Below are positions 31,038 to 38,041 of a DNA stretch of 38,041 nt, piece by piece. The notes beneath the pieces were generated by a model, which saw only the letters and a list, made by a program, of their open reading frames with translations, did no database searches and was not told where the DNA came from. Position 1 is the stretch's first letter, and each line of letters starts with the position of its first letter. Made by a program: the position numbers and the translations under genes. The stretch is from Pseudomonadota bacterium (GTDB taxonomy: Bacteria; Pseudomonadota; Alphaproteobacteria; Sphingomonadales; Sphingomonadaceae), in contig JAEXLC010000135.1 of assembly GCA_023445495.1 (NCBI GenBank), positions 1-38,041 of the forward strand, written 5' to 3'.

Positions 31038-31685
31038 TCAGATGTTAAACCGGTGCGCGCTCTCGTCGCGCACGCCCAGCTGCTCGGCCATGCGCACCAG
31101 GTCGGCGAGCGACTGGGCCTCCATCTTGCGCATCACATTGCCGCGGTGGATCTTCACGGTGATCTCCGAAAGCTCCATCTTCGCTGCGACCTGCTTGTTC
31201 ATCAGGCCGGCGACGACCAGCCCCAGTACCTCGCGTTCGCGGGGCGTCAGCCGGGCATAGCATTCGTTGAGCTTGGCATCGCTCTCGGCACCGGCCTGGC
31301 GCTCGCGGTCGCGCTCGAGCGCGGTGGCCACGGCGGCGAGCATCTGCTCGTCGCTGAACGGCTTGGGCAGGAAGTCGACCGCGCCCATCTTCATGCCGCG
31401 CACCGTCATCGGTATGTCGCCATGCCCGGTGATCAGGATGACGGGAATGCCCATTCCCCTGGCCGCCAGCGCTTCCTGGAAGTCGAGCCCGTTGATCCCC
31501 GGCAGGCGCACGTCGAGCACCAGGCAGGCCGGGCCCTTGGGCAGCCCCGCCTTCAGGAACGCGTCGGGGCTGTCGTGCAGCGCGACGGCCAGTCCCGCCG
31601 ATCGGAACAGGCTGCCCAGCGATCCGCGGATCCCGTCATCGTCATCGACCACGCACACGCAGCCACCCTCGAACATCTCACTCAT
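31038..31685 (-). CDS. FixJ/NarL-type response regulator
   Basis: This 215-aa regulator has a receiver (acidic D14-D17, D58 in LVLDVRLPG, ITGHGDIP, K107-region FLPKPF) and a LuxR-type HTH at about 145-205 (LTPREREVLGLVVAGLMNKQ, LSEITVKIHRGNVMRKM). ATG 31683-31685 overlaps the PAS kinase stop (ATGA), so the pair is coupled as in FixL-FixJ systems. A lone receiver gene follows after 66 bases. Targets are unknown. Confidence 0.94.
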   Translation of the reverse strand: MSEMFEGGCVCVVDDDDGIRGSLGSLFRSAGLAVALHDSPDAFLKAGLPKGPACLVLDVRLPGINGLDFQEALAARGMGIPVILITGHGDIPMTVRGMKMGAVDFLPKPFSDEQMLAAVATALERDRERQAGAESDAKLNECYARLTPREREVLGLVVAGLMNKQVAAKMELSEITVKIHRGNVMRKMEAQSLADLVRMAEQLGVRDESAHRFNI

Positions 31686-33277
31686 GCCGCACTCTCCATC
31701 GCGCCCGCCACCGGCAGGCGGAAGCTGAACACTGCACCCCCCTCAGGGTGATTTTCCGCGCCCAGCGTACCGCCATGGCTCTCGATGATCGAGCGGCAGA
31801 TCGACAGGCCCATGCCCATGCCTTCGGACTTGGTGGTGAAGAAGGGGCTGAACAGGCTCTCCGGCTCCACCGCGATGCCGCTGCCGCTGTCGCGGACAAG
31901 CACGGCGACGCTCTCCGGTTCGGCCACCACCTCGACGCACATCATCCGCGCGCCCGGCGCGACCTGCGCCATCGCCTGCTCGGCGTTGAGCATCAGATTC
32001 ATCAGCACCTGCTGCATCTGCACCCGGTCGCCCACCAGCGGCGGCAGGCCTTCGGGCATCTTCACTTCGACGGTCACGTCATGGGTGTTGAGGTCGCGGC
32101 GCAGCAGCTCGACCGTCTCGTGGACCAGCGAAGCGAGGTCGATCGCGTCCTGGCGCGGGTCGGCCCGCCTGGCCAGCGCCCGGATCCGGGCGATCACGTC
32201 CGCCGCGCGCGTCCCGTTCGAGACGACATGGTCCAGGCAGTCCGAAACCTCGGCCGCATCCGGCGCCTCGCGCGCCAGCCAGCGCTTGCCCGACTTGGCA
32301 TAGGTGATCAGCGCCGACAGCGGCTGGTTCACTTCATGCGCGATCGACGCGGCAAGCTGGCCGAGCGTGGTGATCCGCGAGACGTGGGTGAGCTGGGCCT
32401 GCGCCTGGGCCAGCCGGGCATTGGTCTGGTTCCGCTCGGTCACGTCCAGGCCCATGATGAGCACCTGCCGCCATTCCCTCTGCTGGGGCGGAATGGTCAC
32501 GCGCAGCAGCACGTCGACCGGCTCGCCCTTCGCATCGATGAAGCGGGTCTCCTCCTCGATCGTCGTCTCGCCCGCGATCATCGCCTGGAGGATGCGGCCC
32601 AGCGTCGCCTCGGCGGCAGGGGTATGGAAACGGACCAGCGTGCCGCCGACCAGCTCCTCGCGCCGCTCCAGGCCGAACAGCGCGGCGGCCGCGTGGTTGG
32701 CGTCGCAGATCGTCGCGGTGCGCGCGGCGATATCGATCGCCTCGTCATCGGGCGCCCGCTTGCCGCGCAGCAGCCGGAACGCTTCGGACCAGTCGCCTTC
32801 CCAGATCGGAAAGCCGGCGGCGTTGAAGATCGCCCGGTAGCGCCGGTCGGCGATGCGGCGATGCTCGGCGGCGGCCATGTGGCGCACCGAAAGCAGCGTG
32901 GTCACGCCGATCGCGACCAGCGCGACCGAAAGCCGCACCGCCGCCGATCCCAGCGCCTCGTGGTCATGGCTGATGAAATAGCCCGCGATCGCCAGCAGCG
33001 CGCAGACGAAGCCGGCAGTGAGCGTCAGCCCGCGCGCATTGGCCCGCGTCGTCAGCAGCACGACGATCGTGTAGAGCACGGCAACCGCGCCCTGCAGCGG
33101 GCTCAGCACGTCGAGCGCGAAGATGCCCAGCGCAAGCGCGACCGTCGCCACGCCCTGCACCTGCGCGGCCAGCCTCCGCTTCATCTCGACTTCGTGCGCC
33201 ATCTCACCCTCATGCAGCGGTCCGTCGGAATCGGACCAATACAGCAGGCCTAGCGCTTCACGAATGGGTCGCAACAT
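31682..33277 (-). CDS. Membrane PAS sensor histidine kinase (FixL-like)
   Basis: The 531-aa kinase has about four membrane helices (41-58, 63-78, 86-102, 113-131), a PAS domain (about 145-283), HisKA with H314 in AHEVNQPLSA (FixL/HPK4 type), N-boxes N427 and N431 (NLMLNAEQAM), DSGSGI near 463 and GMGMGLSI. No FixL heme histidine context is evident in the PAS. Start at ATG 33277 lies 5 bases after the HWE kinase stop, favouring coupling; ATG 33202, with GAGG close upstream, would give 506 aa and equally keep all helices. It should phosphorylate the overlapping FixJ-type regulator. Confidence 0.93.
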   Translation of the reverse strand: MLRPIREALGLLYWSDSDGPLHEGEMAHEVEMKRRLAAQVQGVATVALALGIFALDVLSPLQGAVAVLYTIVVLLTTRANARGLTLTAGFVCALLAIAGYFISHDHEALGSAAVRLSVALVAIGVTTLLSVRHMAAAEHRRIADRRYRAIFNAAGFPIWEGDWSEAFRLLRGKRAPDDEAIDIAARTATICDANHAAAALFGLERREELVGGTLVRFHTPAAEATLGRILQAMIAGETTIEEETRFIDAKGEPVDVLLRVTIPPQQREWRQVLIMGLDVTERNQTNARLAQAQAQLTHVSRITTLGQLAASIAHEVNQPLSALITYAKSGKRWLAREAPDAAEVSDCLDHVVSNGTRAADVIARIRALARRADPRQDAIDLASLVHETVELLRRDLNTHDVTVEVKMPEGLPPLVGDRVQMQQVLMNLMLNAEQAMAQVAPGARMMCVEVVAEPESVAVLVRDSGSGIAVEPESLFSPFFTTKSEGMGMGLSICRSIIESHGGTLGAENHPEGGAVFSFRLPVAGAMESAA

Positions 33278-33282
33278 GGGGT

Positions 33283-33933
33283 TCAGCGGCCACCCACAAA
33301 GAGTAGGAAGCGGGTACCCGGTTGAGCGTCGCGATAGCTGCCCTCGGCGCCCAGCCGCGCGGCCATCAGCTCGATCAGCCGGCTGCCGAAGCCGCTGCCC
33401 TGGATCACTTCGGCCACCCGGCCGCGGCCGCGATCGGATACTTCGATCATGTAGCCGCCCAGCGGCAGGCTGCGCAGCATCACCCGCACATTGCCCGGTG
33501 CGCCCGGAGCATAGGCATATTTGAACGCGTTGGTGACCAGCTCGGAGACGATGATGCCGATCGCGGTCGCATCTTCCGAGCGGACCGAGACCGTCGCCGC
33601 ATCGACCAGCACCGGCCGGCCGGTCGCGCTGGCCTGCAGGTCGGCGGCCAGGCTTTCCAGATAGGCGCGCAGGTCTACGCTGCTGCTCTCATGCACCTGG
33701 TAGAGCTGGCGGTGGACGCTGGCGACCGCGGCGATGCGCCGCTGGGTCACGTCGAGCGCGGCCTGCGCCACCGGATCGGCGATCCCGCGCGCCTCGACCG
33801 AGACCATTGCCGAGAGCAGCTGCAGGCTGTTGGCGATGCGGTGATTCATCTCGTCCGCATCGCTCACCCGCGCGGCGGGCAGAATTTCGATCGTCGCGCC
33901 GCCATCGGCAACGGTGTTCGCCATGTCGAGCAT
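33283..33933 (-). CDS. Sensorless HWE/HisKA_2-type histidine kinase
   Basis: The 216-aa cytoplasmic protein is a bare catalytic core: dimerisation/phosphorylation region with H31 (DEMNHRIANSLQLL), then an ATPase with N135 (ELVTNAFKYAY), D167 (SDRGRG) and GSGFGSRLIE. There is no PAS, GAF or membrane segment, so input must come from a partner, possibly the membrane PAS kinase encoded 5 bases downstream or a receiver. GGAAGGA precedes ATG 33931-33933. First gene of a four-gene signalling operon; a GTATGAT box lies at 33996-34002, about 62 bases upstream. In alphaproteobacteria this family often feeds the general stress response, but PhyR/NepR/EcfG genes are absent here. Confidence 0.9.
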   Translation of the reverse strand: MLDMANTVADGGATIEILPAARVSDADEMNHRIANSLQLLSAMVSVEARGIADPVAQAALDVTQRRIAAVASVHRQLYQVHESSSVDLRAYLESLAADLQASATGRPVLVDAATVSVRSEDATAIGIIVSELVTNAFKYAYAPGAPGNVRVMLRSLPLGGYMIEVSDRGRGRVAEVIQGSGFGSRLIELMAARLGAEGSYRDAQPGTRFLLFVGGR

Positions 33934-34033
33934 CGGGGCCGTCCTTCCTCGGGAACTTCTGGCAGCAGAAATCCCGCATCGGGCGGCCCGGGGGTATCAT
34001 ACGGTGGTTTAGGGTGACGGTGGACAAAGGTAT

Positions 34034-34063
34034 CGGGAGGGCGAACGGGCGTTCGCCCTCCCG
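34034..34063 (-). terminator. Strong hairpin after the pectinesterase gene
   Basis: CGGGAGGGCGAAC and GTTCGCCCTCCCG form a perfect 13-bp stem with a 4-base loop, 13 bases after the stop at 34077. On the minus strand ATACCTTTG follows, a weak T-run. Confidence 0.7.
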
Positions 34064-34076
34064 GAGGTTTCGATGG

Positions 34077-35792
34077 TTACGGCGCCGGGGTCCAGCCGAC
34101 ATTGCCGTTCCACTGGGCGAACACCTTGGCCCGGGTGTTGAGCCCGGTCAGGTTGGCGGTGCTGCTGCCATAGGTGGTGTTGCGCCCGGTCATCGACAGC
34201 GCCGTGCCCGTCGGGGTCAGCGAACCGCTCTCGCGCCAGCCTTCGGTCGCGCTCGGCAGCAGGTTCGGGATCGGATTGATCCACCAGCCGGCCGCCGCGA
34301 CATGGCTGTCCATCTTCACGCCGATGAACGCCAGATTGTCGCAATATTGCGTGGCGTTGCTCGCCGCCCCGCCCAGCACCTGCATCGTGGTGCAATAGCC
34401 GCCGGCCTGGTACACGCCGCCCGAGCGCGCCAGATAGGTCGATCCGCTCGGCACGCCATTGGCATAGGTCAGCGATCCGCCGAGCACGACGAAGCCCGGA
34501 TAGCCCTTGGCCGAGCGTGCCTGGAAGATATAGCCGCCCGAGGTCGGCGCCGAGGGATCGACGACCGTCCGCAGCTCCGAATTCTCGATCGCCATCGCAA
34601 AGGGATAGCCCCAGATGAAATCGACATCGCCGGCGATCAGGCTGTTGTAGATCCACACCCAGCCCTTCATCTGCAGCGTGTCCTGCGTGCCGATGAAGTT
34701 CATGTCGGTGCCGATGAAGCGCGATCCGTTGAGGTTGGCCGAGTTGTAGTAGATCACCTCGGCCTGGCTGTTCTGGGTGGCGTCCTTCACATGCGTGTTC
34801 TGCATCGTGAAGTTGTTGACCTTGATCTGGTCGCCGCCCTCGATCAGCAGCACCGCGCGGCCGCCGCCCAGCGTCAGCCGGTTGCCCAGCGCCGAGTTGC
34901 CGCCGATATTGGTAAGCGTCGTGTTCGGCGTCGCGCGGCTGCCGCCCACGCCGGGGTTGAACGCTTCCCAATTGTTGTTCTGGACGACGGTGCCCGCGCG
35001 GCTCTCGCCGTTGATCGTCAGGTTGTTGACGTTGCGCAGGAACAACTGCTCGTCATAGGTGCCGTTTTTGATCGTGATCGTCTTGGCCGCGGTGTTGCCC
35101 GCGCCGCACGAAGCGCAGCCCACCGTCATCATGTAGTTGAGCGCGCCCTGCACCGAACGGAAATCGGCCGCGCCGTCATCATCGACGGTCACCGCGGTGG
35201 TCGAGGTCGGCGCCGATTTGGTCTTGAACGTCCAGCCGGTCGTGCCGCTGATGCCCGGGAAGCTGTTGAACCCCGCGATCGGGCCGTTGAACACCGACTG
35301 GTCGATCTGGACATAGTAGGACGTGTCATAGGCCAGCACATTGTCGTGCAGCTTGATCGTCGCGGTGTTCCCGCTGATCCGGATCGGCCGGTAATAGGTG
35401 AAGCGATACTGGGTCAGCGTGGAAACGCCGTTGCCGATCTTGTCGATCTCGGTGTTGCCATTGCCCAGCGCGACCTGCGTTTCGCCGCCGGCGACGGTGA
35501 CGCCCCCGGTAGTGTCGATCGTGTCGACCAGCGTGCCGTCGCTCTTGTAGACGCGGATCTGGCCGCTGCCCGTGGCCACCGGCGGCCCGTTGAAGGTCAG
35601 CTTGAGCAGCGTGTCCTTGAACGCGGCGGTTTCGCCCGATGCGGGCAGCAATCCGGAAGTTATCGACGCGCCGGGCGTCGGCGTGGAAGCCGGTGTCGGC
35701 GTGGGCGACACCACCGATCCGCTATCGTTACTGTTACATCCGGCAAGGATCATGACGAGCGCAAGGCTCGCCGACGCAGCGCGCAGCTTCAT
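34077..35792 (-). CDS. Pectinesterase (CE8) lipoprotein with N-terminal Ig-like domain
   Basis: This 571-aa enzyme demethylates pectin at the cell surface or in the periplasm. The start is ATG 35790-35792 behind GGGGAG, giving lipobox LAGC with C19. Then come a Thr/Pro linker (PTPTPASTPTP), a Big_5-like Ig domain (about 45-190) and a right-handed beta-helix with CE8 residues Q370-D371 (GTQDTLQ), nucleophile D391 (DVDFIWG) and R456 (YLARSGG, in place of the usual GRPW). The longer frame would bury the lipobox 47 residues in. It has a predicted ACCGGT operator-promoter upstream and is divergent from an ABC exporter. No other pectin genes lie in the window. Confidence 0.92.
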   Translation of the reverse strand: MKLRAASASLALVMILAGCNSNDSGSVVSPTPTPASTPTPGASITSGLLPASGETAAFKDTLLKLTFNGPPVATGSGQIRVYKSDGTLVDTIDTTGGVTVAGGETQVALGNGNTEIDKIGNGVSTLTQYRFTYYRPIRISGNTATIKLHDNVLAYDTSYYVQIDQSVFNGPIAGFNSFPGISGTTGWTFKTKSAPTSTTAVTVDDDGAADFRSVQGALNYMMTVGCASCGAGNTAAKTITIKNGTYDEQLFLRNVNNLTINGESRAGTVVQNNNWEAFNPGVGGSRATPNTTLTNIGGNSALGNRLTLGGGRAVLLIEGGDQIKVNNFTMQNTHVKDATQNSQAEVIYYNSANLNGSRFIGTDMNFIGTQDTLQMKGWVWIYNSLIAGDVDFIWGYPFAMAIENSELRTVVDPSAPTSGGYIFQARSAKGYPGFVVLGGSLTYANGVPSGSTYLARSGGVYQAGGYCTTMQVLGGAASNATQYCDNLAFIGVKMDSHVAAAGWWINPIPNLLPSATEGWRESGSLTPTGTALSMTGRNTTYGSSTANLTGLNTRAKVFAQWNGNVGWTPAP

Positions 35793-35850
35793 ATTTGCCT
35801 CTCCCCTTTGGGTCGTCAGCTTTTTTAGCTGATCGACTAACCCGGTGTTC

Positions 35851-35879
35851 ATCTTGATACCGGTGTCAGGGATAGTCAA
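35851..35879 (-). promoter_or_regulatory. Pectinesterase promoter with LacI-type operator in the spacer
   Basis: On the minus strand TTGACT (35879-35874), a 17-base spacer and CAAGAT (35856-35851) form a sigma-70-like promoter. Inside the spacer and touching the -10 is TGACACCGGTATCA (35855-35868), a near-perfect dyad of the kind bound by LacI-family regulators of hexuronate and pectin use in other proteobacteria. The position suits direct repression, 63 bases before the start codon. The regulator gene is not in the window. Confidence 0.6.
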
Positions 35880-35978
35880 GGCGAAGATTCGCGCATGTAA
35901 CTTGGATCAAGTCGCTGAGTTTTATCGAGAATATGAGGGGCAGTATTCAGGGCGGCATGTCGCTCCGCCGGGAATCGG

Positions 35979-36002
35979 TACCGGTAGCGCTATGCCACCG
36001 GT
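35979..36002. promoter_or_regulatory. Pair of further ACCGGT cores
   Basis: TACCGGTA (35979-35986, perfect palindrome) and ACCGGT (35997-36002, flanked by CC and ATCC) repeat the operator core 17 bases apart, about 120-140 bases from the first site. They might be auxiliary operators for looping or serve the divergent ABC genes. Confidence 0.35.
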
Positions 36003-36251
36003 ATCCGGAACGCTGCGCTCAGCGCAGCGCCCGATGGCGCGGCGTGCCCCGGGGCGAGACCTCGACCTTCCGTACCGCGCCGGCATGGCGGCCGATCATC
36101 GGCAGCGCGCCCGGCCGGTCAGGGCAGTGGGGAGCGGCTCGGAATTTAGCGCCGCTGCGGATCGGTCTTCGTGTATTATCTTGCTAACACGCAGTCGTTC
36201 ATGCACAGTCTGCCGTCACGGCGCCAGCCAGGCGCCGGAAGGGGGATCAGA

Positions 36252-37175
36252 GTGTCCACAAGCGAACTCAGCGGGACGCCCGCGCTGGAATTGCGCGCGC
36301 TCGGCAAGACCTATGGCCGCGGGGCCGGGGCCAAGCGCGCGGTCGATGATGTGTCGCTCACCGTGCATGGTGGCGAAGTCTATGGCTTTCTCGGCCCCAA
36401 TGGCGCCGGCAAGAGCACCACGATCCGCATGGCGCTGGGCCTGATCCGCCCGAGCGACGGCGAGGTTTCGCTGTTCGGCCGCCCGGTCTCGGACCGCACG
36501 GCACTGCGCCGGGTCGGCTCGCTGGTCGATGGCGGCACCTTCTATCCCTTCCTCTCGGGCCGCGACAATCTGCGCGTGCTTGCCCGCACCCAGGGGCATG
36601 ACGGCGCGCGGATCGATGCGGTGCTCGAGCGGGTCGAGCTCAGCCGCGACGCGAAGCGCAAGGTGAAGGGCTATTCCACCGGCATGAAGCAGCGCCTCGG
36701 CGTTGCCGCCGCGCTGCTCGACGATCCCGACCTGGTGATCCTCGACGAGCCGGCCAACGGCCTCGATGCCGCCGGCATCCAGGACATGCGCGCCCTGCTG
36801 CGCGGCCTGGCGGCGGAGGGCAAGGCGGTGTTCCTCTCCAGCCATCTCCTCCACGAAGTCGAGCAGATCTGCGACCGGGTGGCGGTGGTCCACAAGGGCA
36901 AGCTGCTGCGCGAGGCGACGATCCGCGAGCTGCTCGACCAGGGCGAGGCGCTGCGCGTCGAGGCCGAGCCGCTCGACAAGGCGGCGGCCGCGCTCGAGGG
37001 CAGTTGGCCGTTCGAGATCGCCGATGGCGGGCTCACCGTCCAGGCCGGCCGTGCCGATACCCCGGCGATTGTCCGCAAGCTGGTCGAGGCCGGCGCCGAT
37101 GTCTTCCGCGTGGGGCCTGACGAGCAGAGCCTCGAGGAAATCTTCCTGACCATGACGAGGGATTCCGATGCTTGA
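36252..37175 (+). CDS. ABC-2 type exporter, ATP-binding subunit
   Basis: The 307-aa ATPase resembles BcrA/CcmA/NatA-type exporters: Walker A GPNGAGKST (48-56), signature YSTGMKQR (141-148), Walker B LVILDEP (161-167), H-loop H198 (FLSSHLL), and a C-terminal extension ending EEIFLTMTRD typical of the class. GTG 36252 follows GGGGGA at 5 bases; the longer frame from ATG 36171 adds an unrelated leader. It overlaps the permease gene by 8 bases. Cargo unknown: lipid, antibiotic or peptide export is common for the family. Confidence 0.93.
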   Translation: MSTSELSGTPALELRALGKTYGRGAGAKRAVDDVSLTVHGGEVYGFLGPNGAGKSTTIRMALGLIRPSDGEVSLFGRPVSDRTALRRVGSLVDGGTFYPFLSGRDNLRVLARTQGHDGARIDAVLERVELSRDAKRKVKGYSTGMKQRLGVAAALLDDPDLVILDEPANGLDAAGIQDMRALLRGLAAEGKAVFLSSHLLHEVEQICDRVAVVHKGKLLREATIRELLDQGEALRVEAEPLDKAAAALEGSWPFEIADGGLTVQAGRADTPAIVRKLVEAGADVFRVGPDEQSLEEIFLTMTRDSDA

Positions 37176-38013
37176 TGCCGTCCGCGCCGAGGCGCTGAAG
37201 CTCCGCCGCCATCGGGCCACCTGGATGATGGTCTGGCTCTATCCGATCGTCACCACGCTGCTCGTGGTCGGCATCCTGATCTACGGCGCCTTCTCGGCAC
37301 ACACGACCGGCGAGGAACGCTCCGCCGCCAAGTGGATCGCCGACAGCGCGCTGCTGTGGAAGGTGCCGGGCTCCGGCCCCGGCCGCTTCCTGATCGCCGG
37401 TTTCTCGGCGGTGGTGTTCGCCGGCGAATATGGCTGGAACACCTGGAAGCTCATCATCCCGGCCCGCGCCCGCTGGCAGCTGATCGCGGCGAAATGGGTC
37501 GTCGCCTTCGGCTTCGTGATGATCGCCTTCATCGCCGCCGACCTGATCCTGCTGTTCGGCGAATGGCTGGGCTCGTTCCAGGGCGACAAGATCCCGGCCG
37601 GCGTCACGCTCGGCGCCGTCGCCGAGGCGCATTGGCAGGCGGCGGGCAACGCGCTGGTGCCGATCGTCTTCACCATCGCCTTCGCCGCGCTGTTCGCGAT
37701 CCTCACCCAGTCGATCCTCGCGACGGTGATCCTGTCGATCGCGATCGTCGTGATTGAGGGGCTCTTCCCCTTCATCGCGATCTGGGCGCACCAATATGCC
37801 GCGGGGCTCGTCACCGCGCTCGTCAAGTTCCTGCCCTTCTACCACCTGACCAATATCGCCAACTGGGCGAAGGGCACGGGGCTCACCCTGCCGCTCGGCC
37901 CGGGCGACGTGGTCGCGTTCAACTGGGGCGCCTCGCTCTGGATCCTCACTGCCTGGATCCTCGCGGCGGGCGCGCTCACCCAGTTCCGCTTCCTGCGCCA
38001 GGACCTGAACTGA
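37168..38013 (+). CDS. ABC-2 type exporter, membrane subunit
   Basis: The 281-aa protein has about six membrane helices (about 19-40, 75-90, 108-132, 163-190, 195-215, 250-272) and begins MLDAVRAEALKLRRHRATWM, the amphipathic entry of ABC-2 permeases. GAGGGA lies 5 bases before ATG 37168, inside the ATPase gene end. Its TGA overlaps a following ATG (TGATG), implying at least one more gene in the operon. Confidence 0.9.
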   Translation: MLDAVRAEALKLRRHRATWMMVWLYPIVTTLLVVGILIYGAFSAHTTGEERSAAKWIADSALLWKVPGSGPGRFLIAGFSAVVFAGEYGWNTWKLIIPARARWQLIAAKWVVAFGFVMIAFIAADLILLFGEWLGSFQGDKIPAGVTLGAVAEAHWQAAGNALVPIVFTIAFAALFAILTQSILATVILSIAIVVIEGLFPFIAIWAHQYAAGLVTALVKFLPFYHLTNIANWAKGTGLTLPLGPGDVVAFNWGASLWILTAWILAAGALTQFRFLRQDLN

Positions 38014-38041
38014 TGCGAGGGCCGGCGGGACGCATACGTTC
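38013..38041 (+). CDS. Start of a further operon gene, cut by the window end
   Basis: ATG 38013-38015 overlaps the permease stop by one base, as kbl-tdh does. Only nine codons are visible (MRGPAGRIR), so neither reality nor product can be judged. A second permease would be the usual partner. Confidence 0.25.

Larger units (their letters stand above)
35793..36251. other. 459-bp divergent intergenic region with ACCGGT sites and a 19-base dyad
   Basis: No convincing gene is present; open frames here have mixed third-position composition. It holds a small hairpin in the pectinesterase leader (TCAGCT-TTTTT-AGCTGA, 35816-35832), the operator-promoter at 35851-35879, two more ACCGGT cores at 35980-35985 and 35997-36002, and a perfect dyad CGCTGCGCT-C-AGCGCAGCG at 36011-36029. 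A TATTAT box at 36174-36179 could serve the ABC genes, but no -35 was found. Confidence 0.6.

Noticed and set aside
35845..36444. 199-codon open frame in the gap before the ABC exporter
   Set aside because: The codon composition is uneven, the protein is unstructured Arg/Ser/Pro text, and it runs out of frame into the real ATPase gene.
38029..38041. GCATACGTTC at the window end, resembling the dyad before the TonB receptor
   Set aside because: It is cut by the window edge and lies within a possible coding start, so it cannot be evaluated.
1..38041. CRISPR arrays, tRNA or rRNA genes, insertion sequences, prophage or integrase genes
   Set aside because: None was recognised on reading both strands. 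The only repeats are the short palindromic elements and the paired motifs listed.

Overview
The window is GC-rich, densely packed DNA with a strong G/C preference at third codon positions. Its gene content points to an alphaproteobacterium of the sphingomonad (Sphingomonas-like) type: a TIGR01782-style TonB-dependent receptor in a maltodextrin locus with a flavin-dependent halogenase, a SusB-like GH97 enzyme, a HWE/HisKA_2 kinase, an XRE-cupin regulator, and families of intergenic palindromes. No tRNA, rRNA, CRISPR array, transposase or phage gene is visible. The organism assignment is inference from gene families, not from a marker gene.

Layout. (1) 1-2006: a GH76-like protein without signal peptide and an 80-aa secreted orphan, both on the minus strand. 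(2) 2198-6505: an OmpR/EnvZ-like two-component pair, then a beta carbonic anhydrase overlapping a SulP-STAS anion transporter (probable bicarbonate uptake). Three 21-bp direct repeats lie in the divergent region before the response regulator. (3) 6825-11111: a TorF-type porin, an XRE-cupin regulator, the threonine degradation pair kbl-tdh (this Tdh has lost the four structural-zinc cysteines), and a small helical orphan. (4) 11286-23852: a maltodextrin utilisation locus. A LacI-family regulator is divergent from a TonB receptor, followed by a halogenase, periplasmic GH13 amylase, cytoplasmic GH13 alpha-glucosidase, periplasmic GH97 and an MFS sugar permease. Start/stop overlaps (ATGA, GTGA) couple most of the enzyme genes, and an intrinsic terminator separates the receptor from them. 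(5) 23979-30469: an MFS exporter with a UBP-type zinc-finger protein, dps, several secreted or lipoprotein orphans, a chloroperoxidase-like hydrolase and a bicupin. (6) 30603-33933: a minus-strand signalling cluster of a sensorless HWE kinase, a membrane PAS kinase, a FixJ-type regulator and a lone receiver. (7) 34077-38041: a pectinesterase lipoprotein under a predicted ACCGGT operator/promoter, divergent from an ABC-2 exporter; the next gene is cut by the window end.

How the parts work together. In the maltodextrin locus the receptor would import oligosaccharides, the amylase and GH97 enzyme would trim them in the periplasm, the MFS permease would carry small sugars inward and the cytoplasmic alpha-glucosidase would finish hydrolysis. 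The halogenase has no obvious place in that route and is the most intriguing gene. Three of the four convergent gene junctions (11.2, 23.9 and 30.5 kb) are each filled by a large palindromic element. A 27-nt element is shared by the leaders of dps and a lipoprotein gene 3.7 kb apart. Starts were moved from the longest ORF wherever a Shine-Dalgarno sequence (SD), signal peptide or stop/start overlap favoured another codon.
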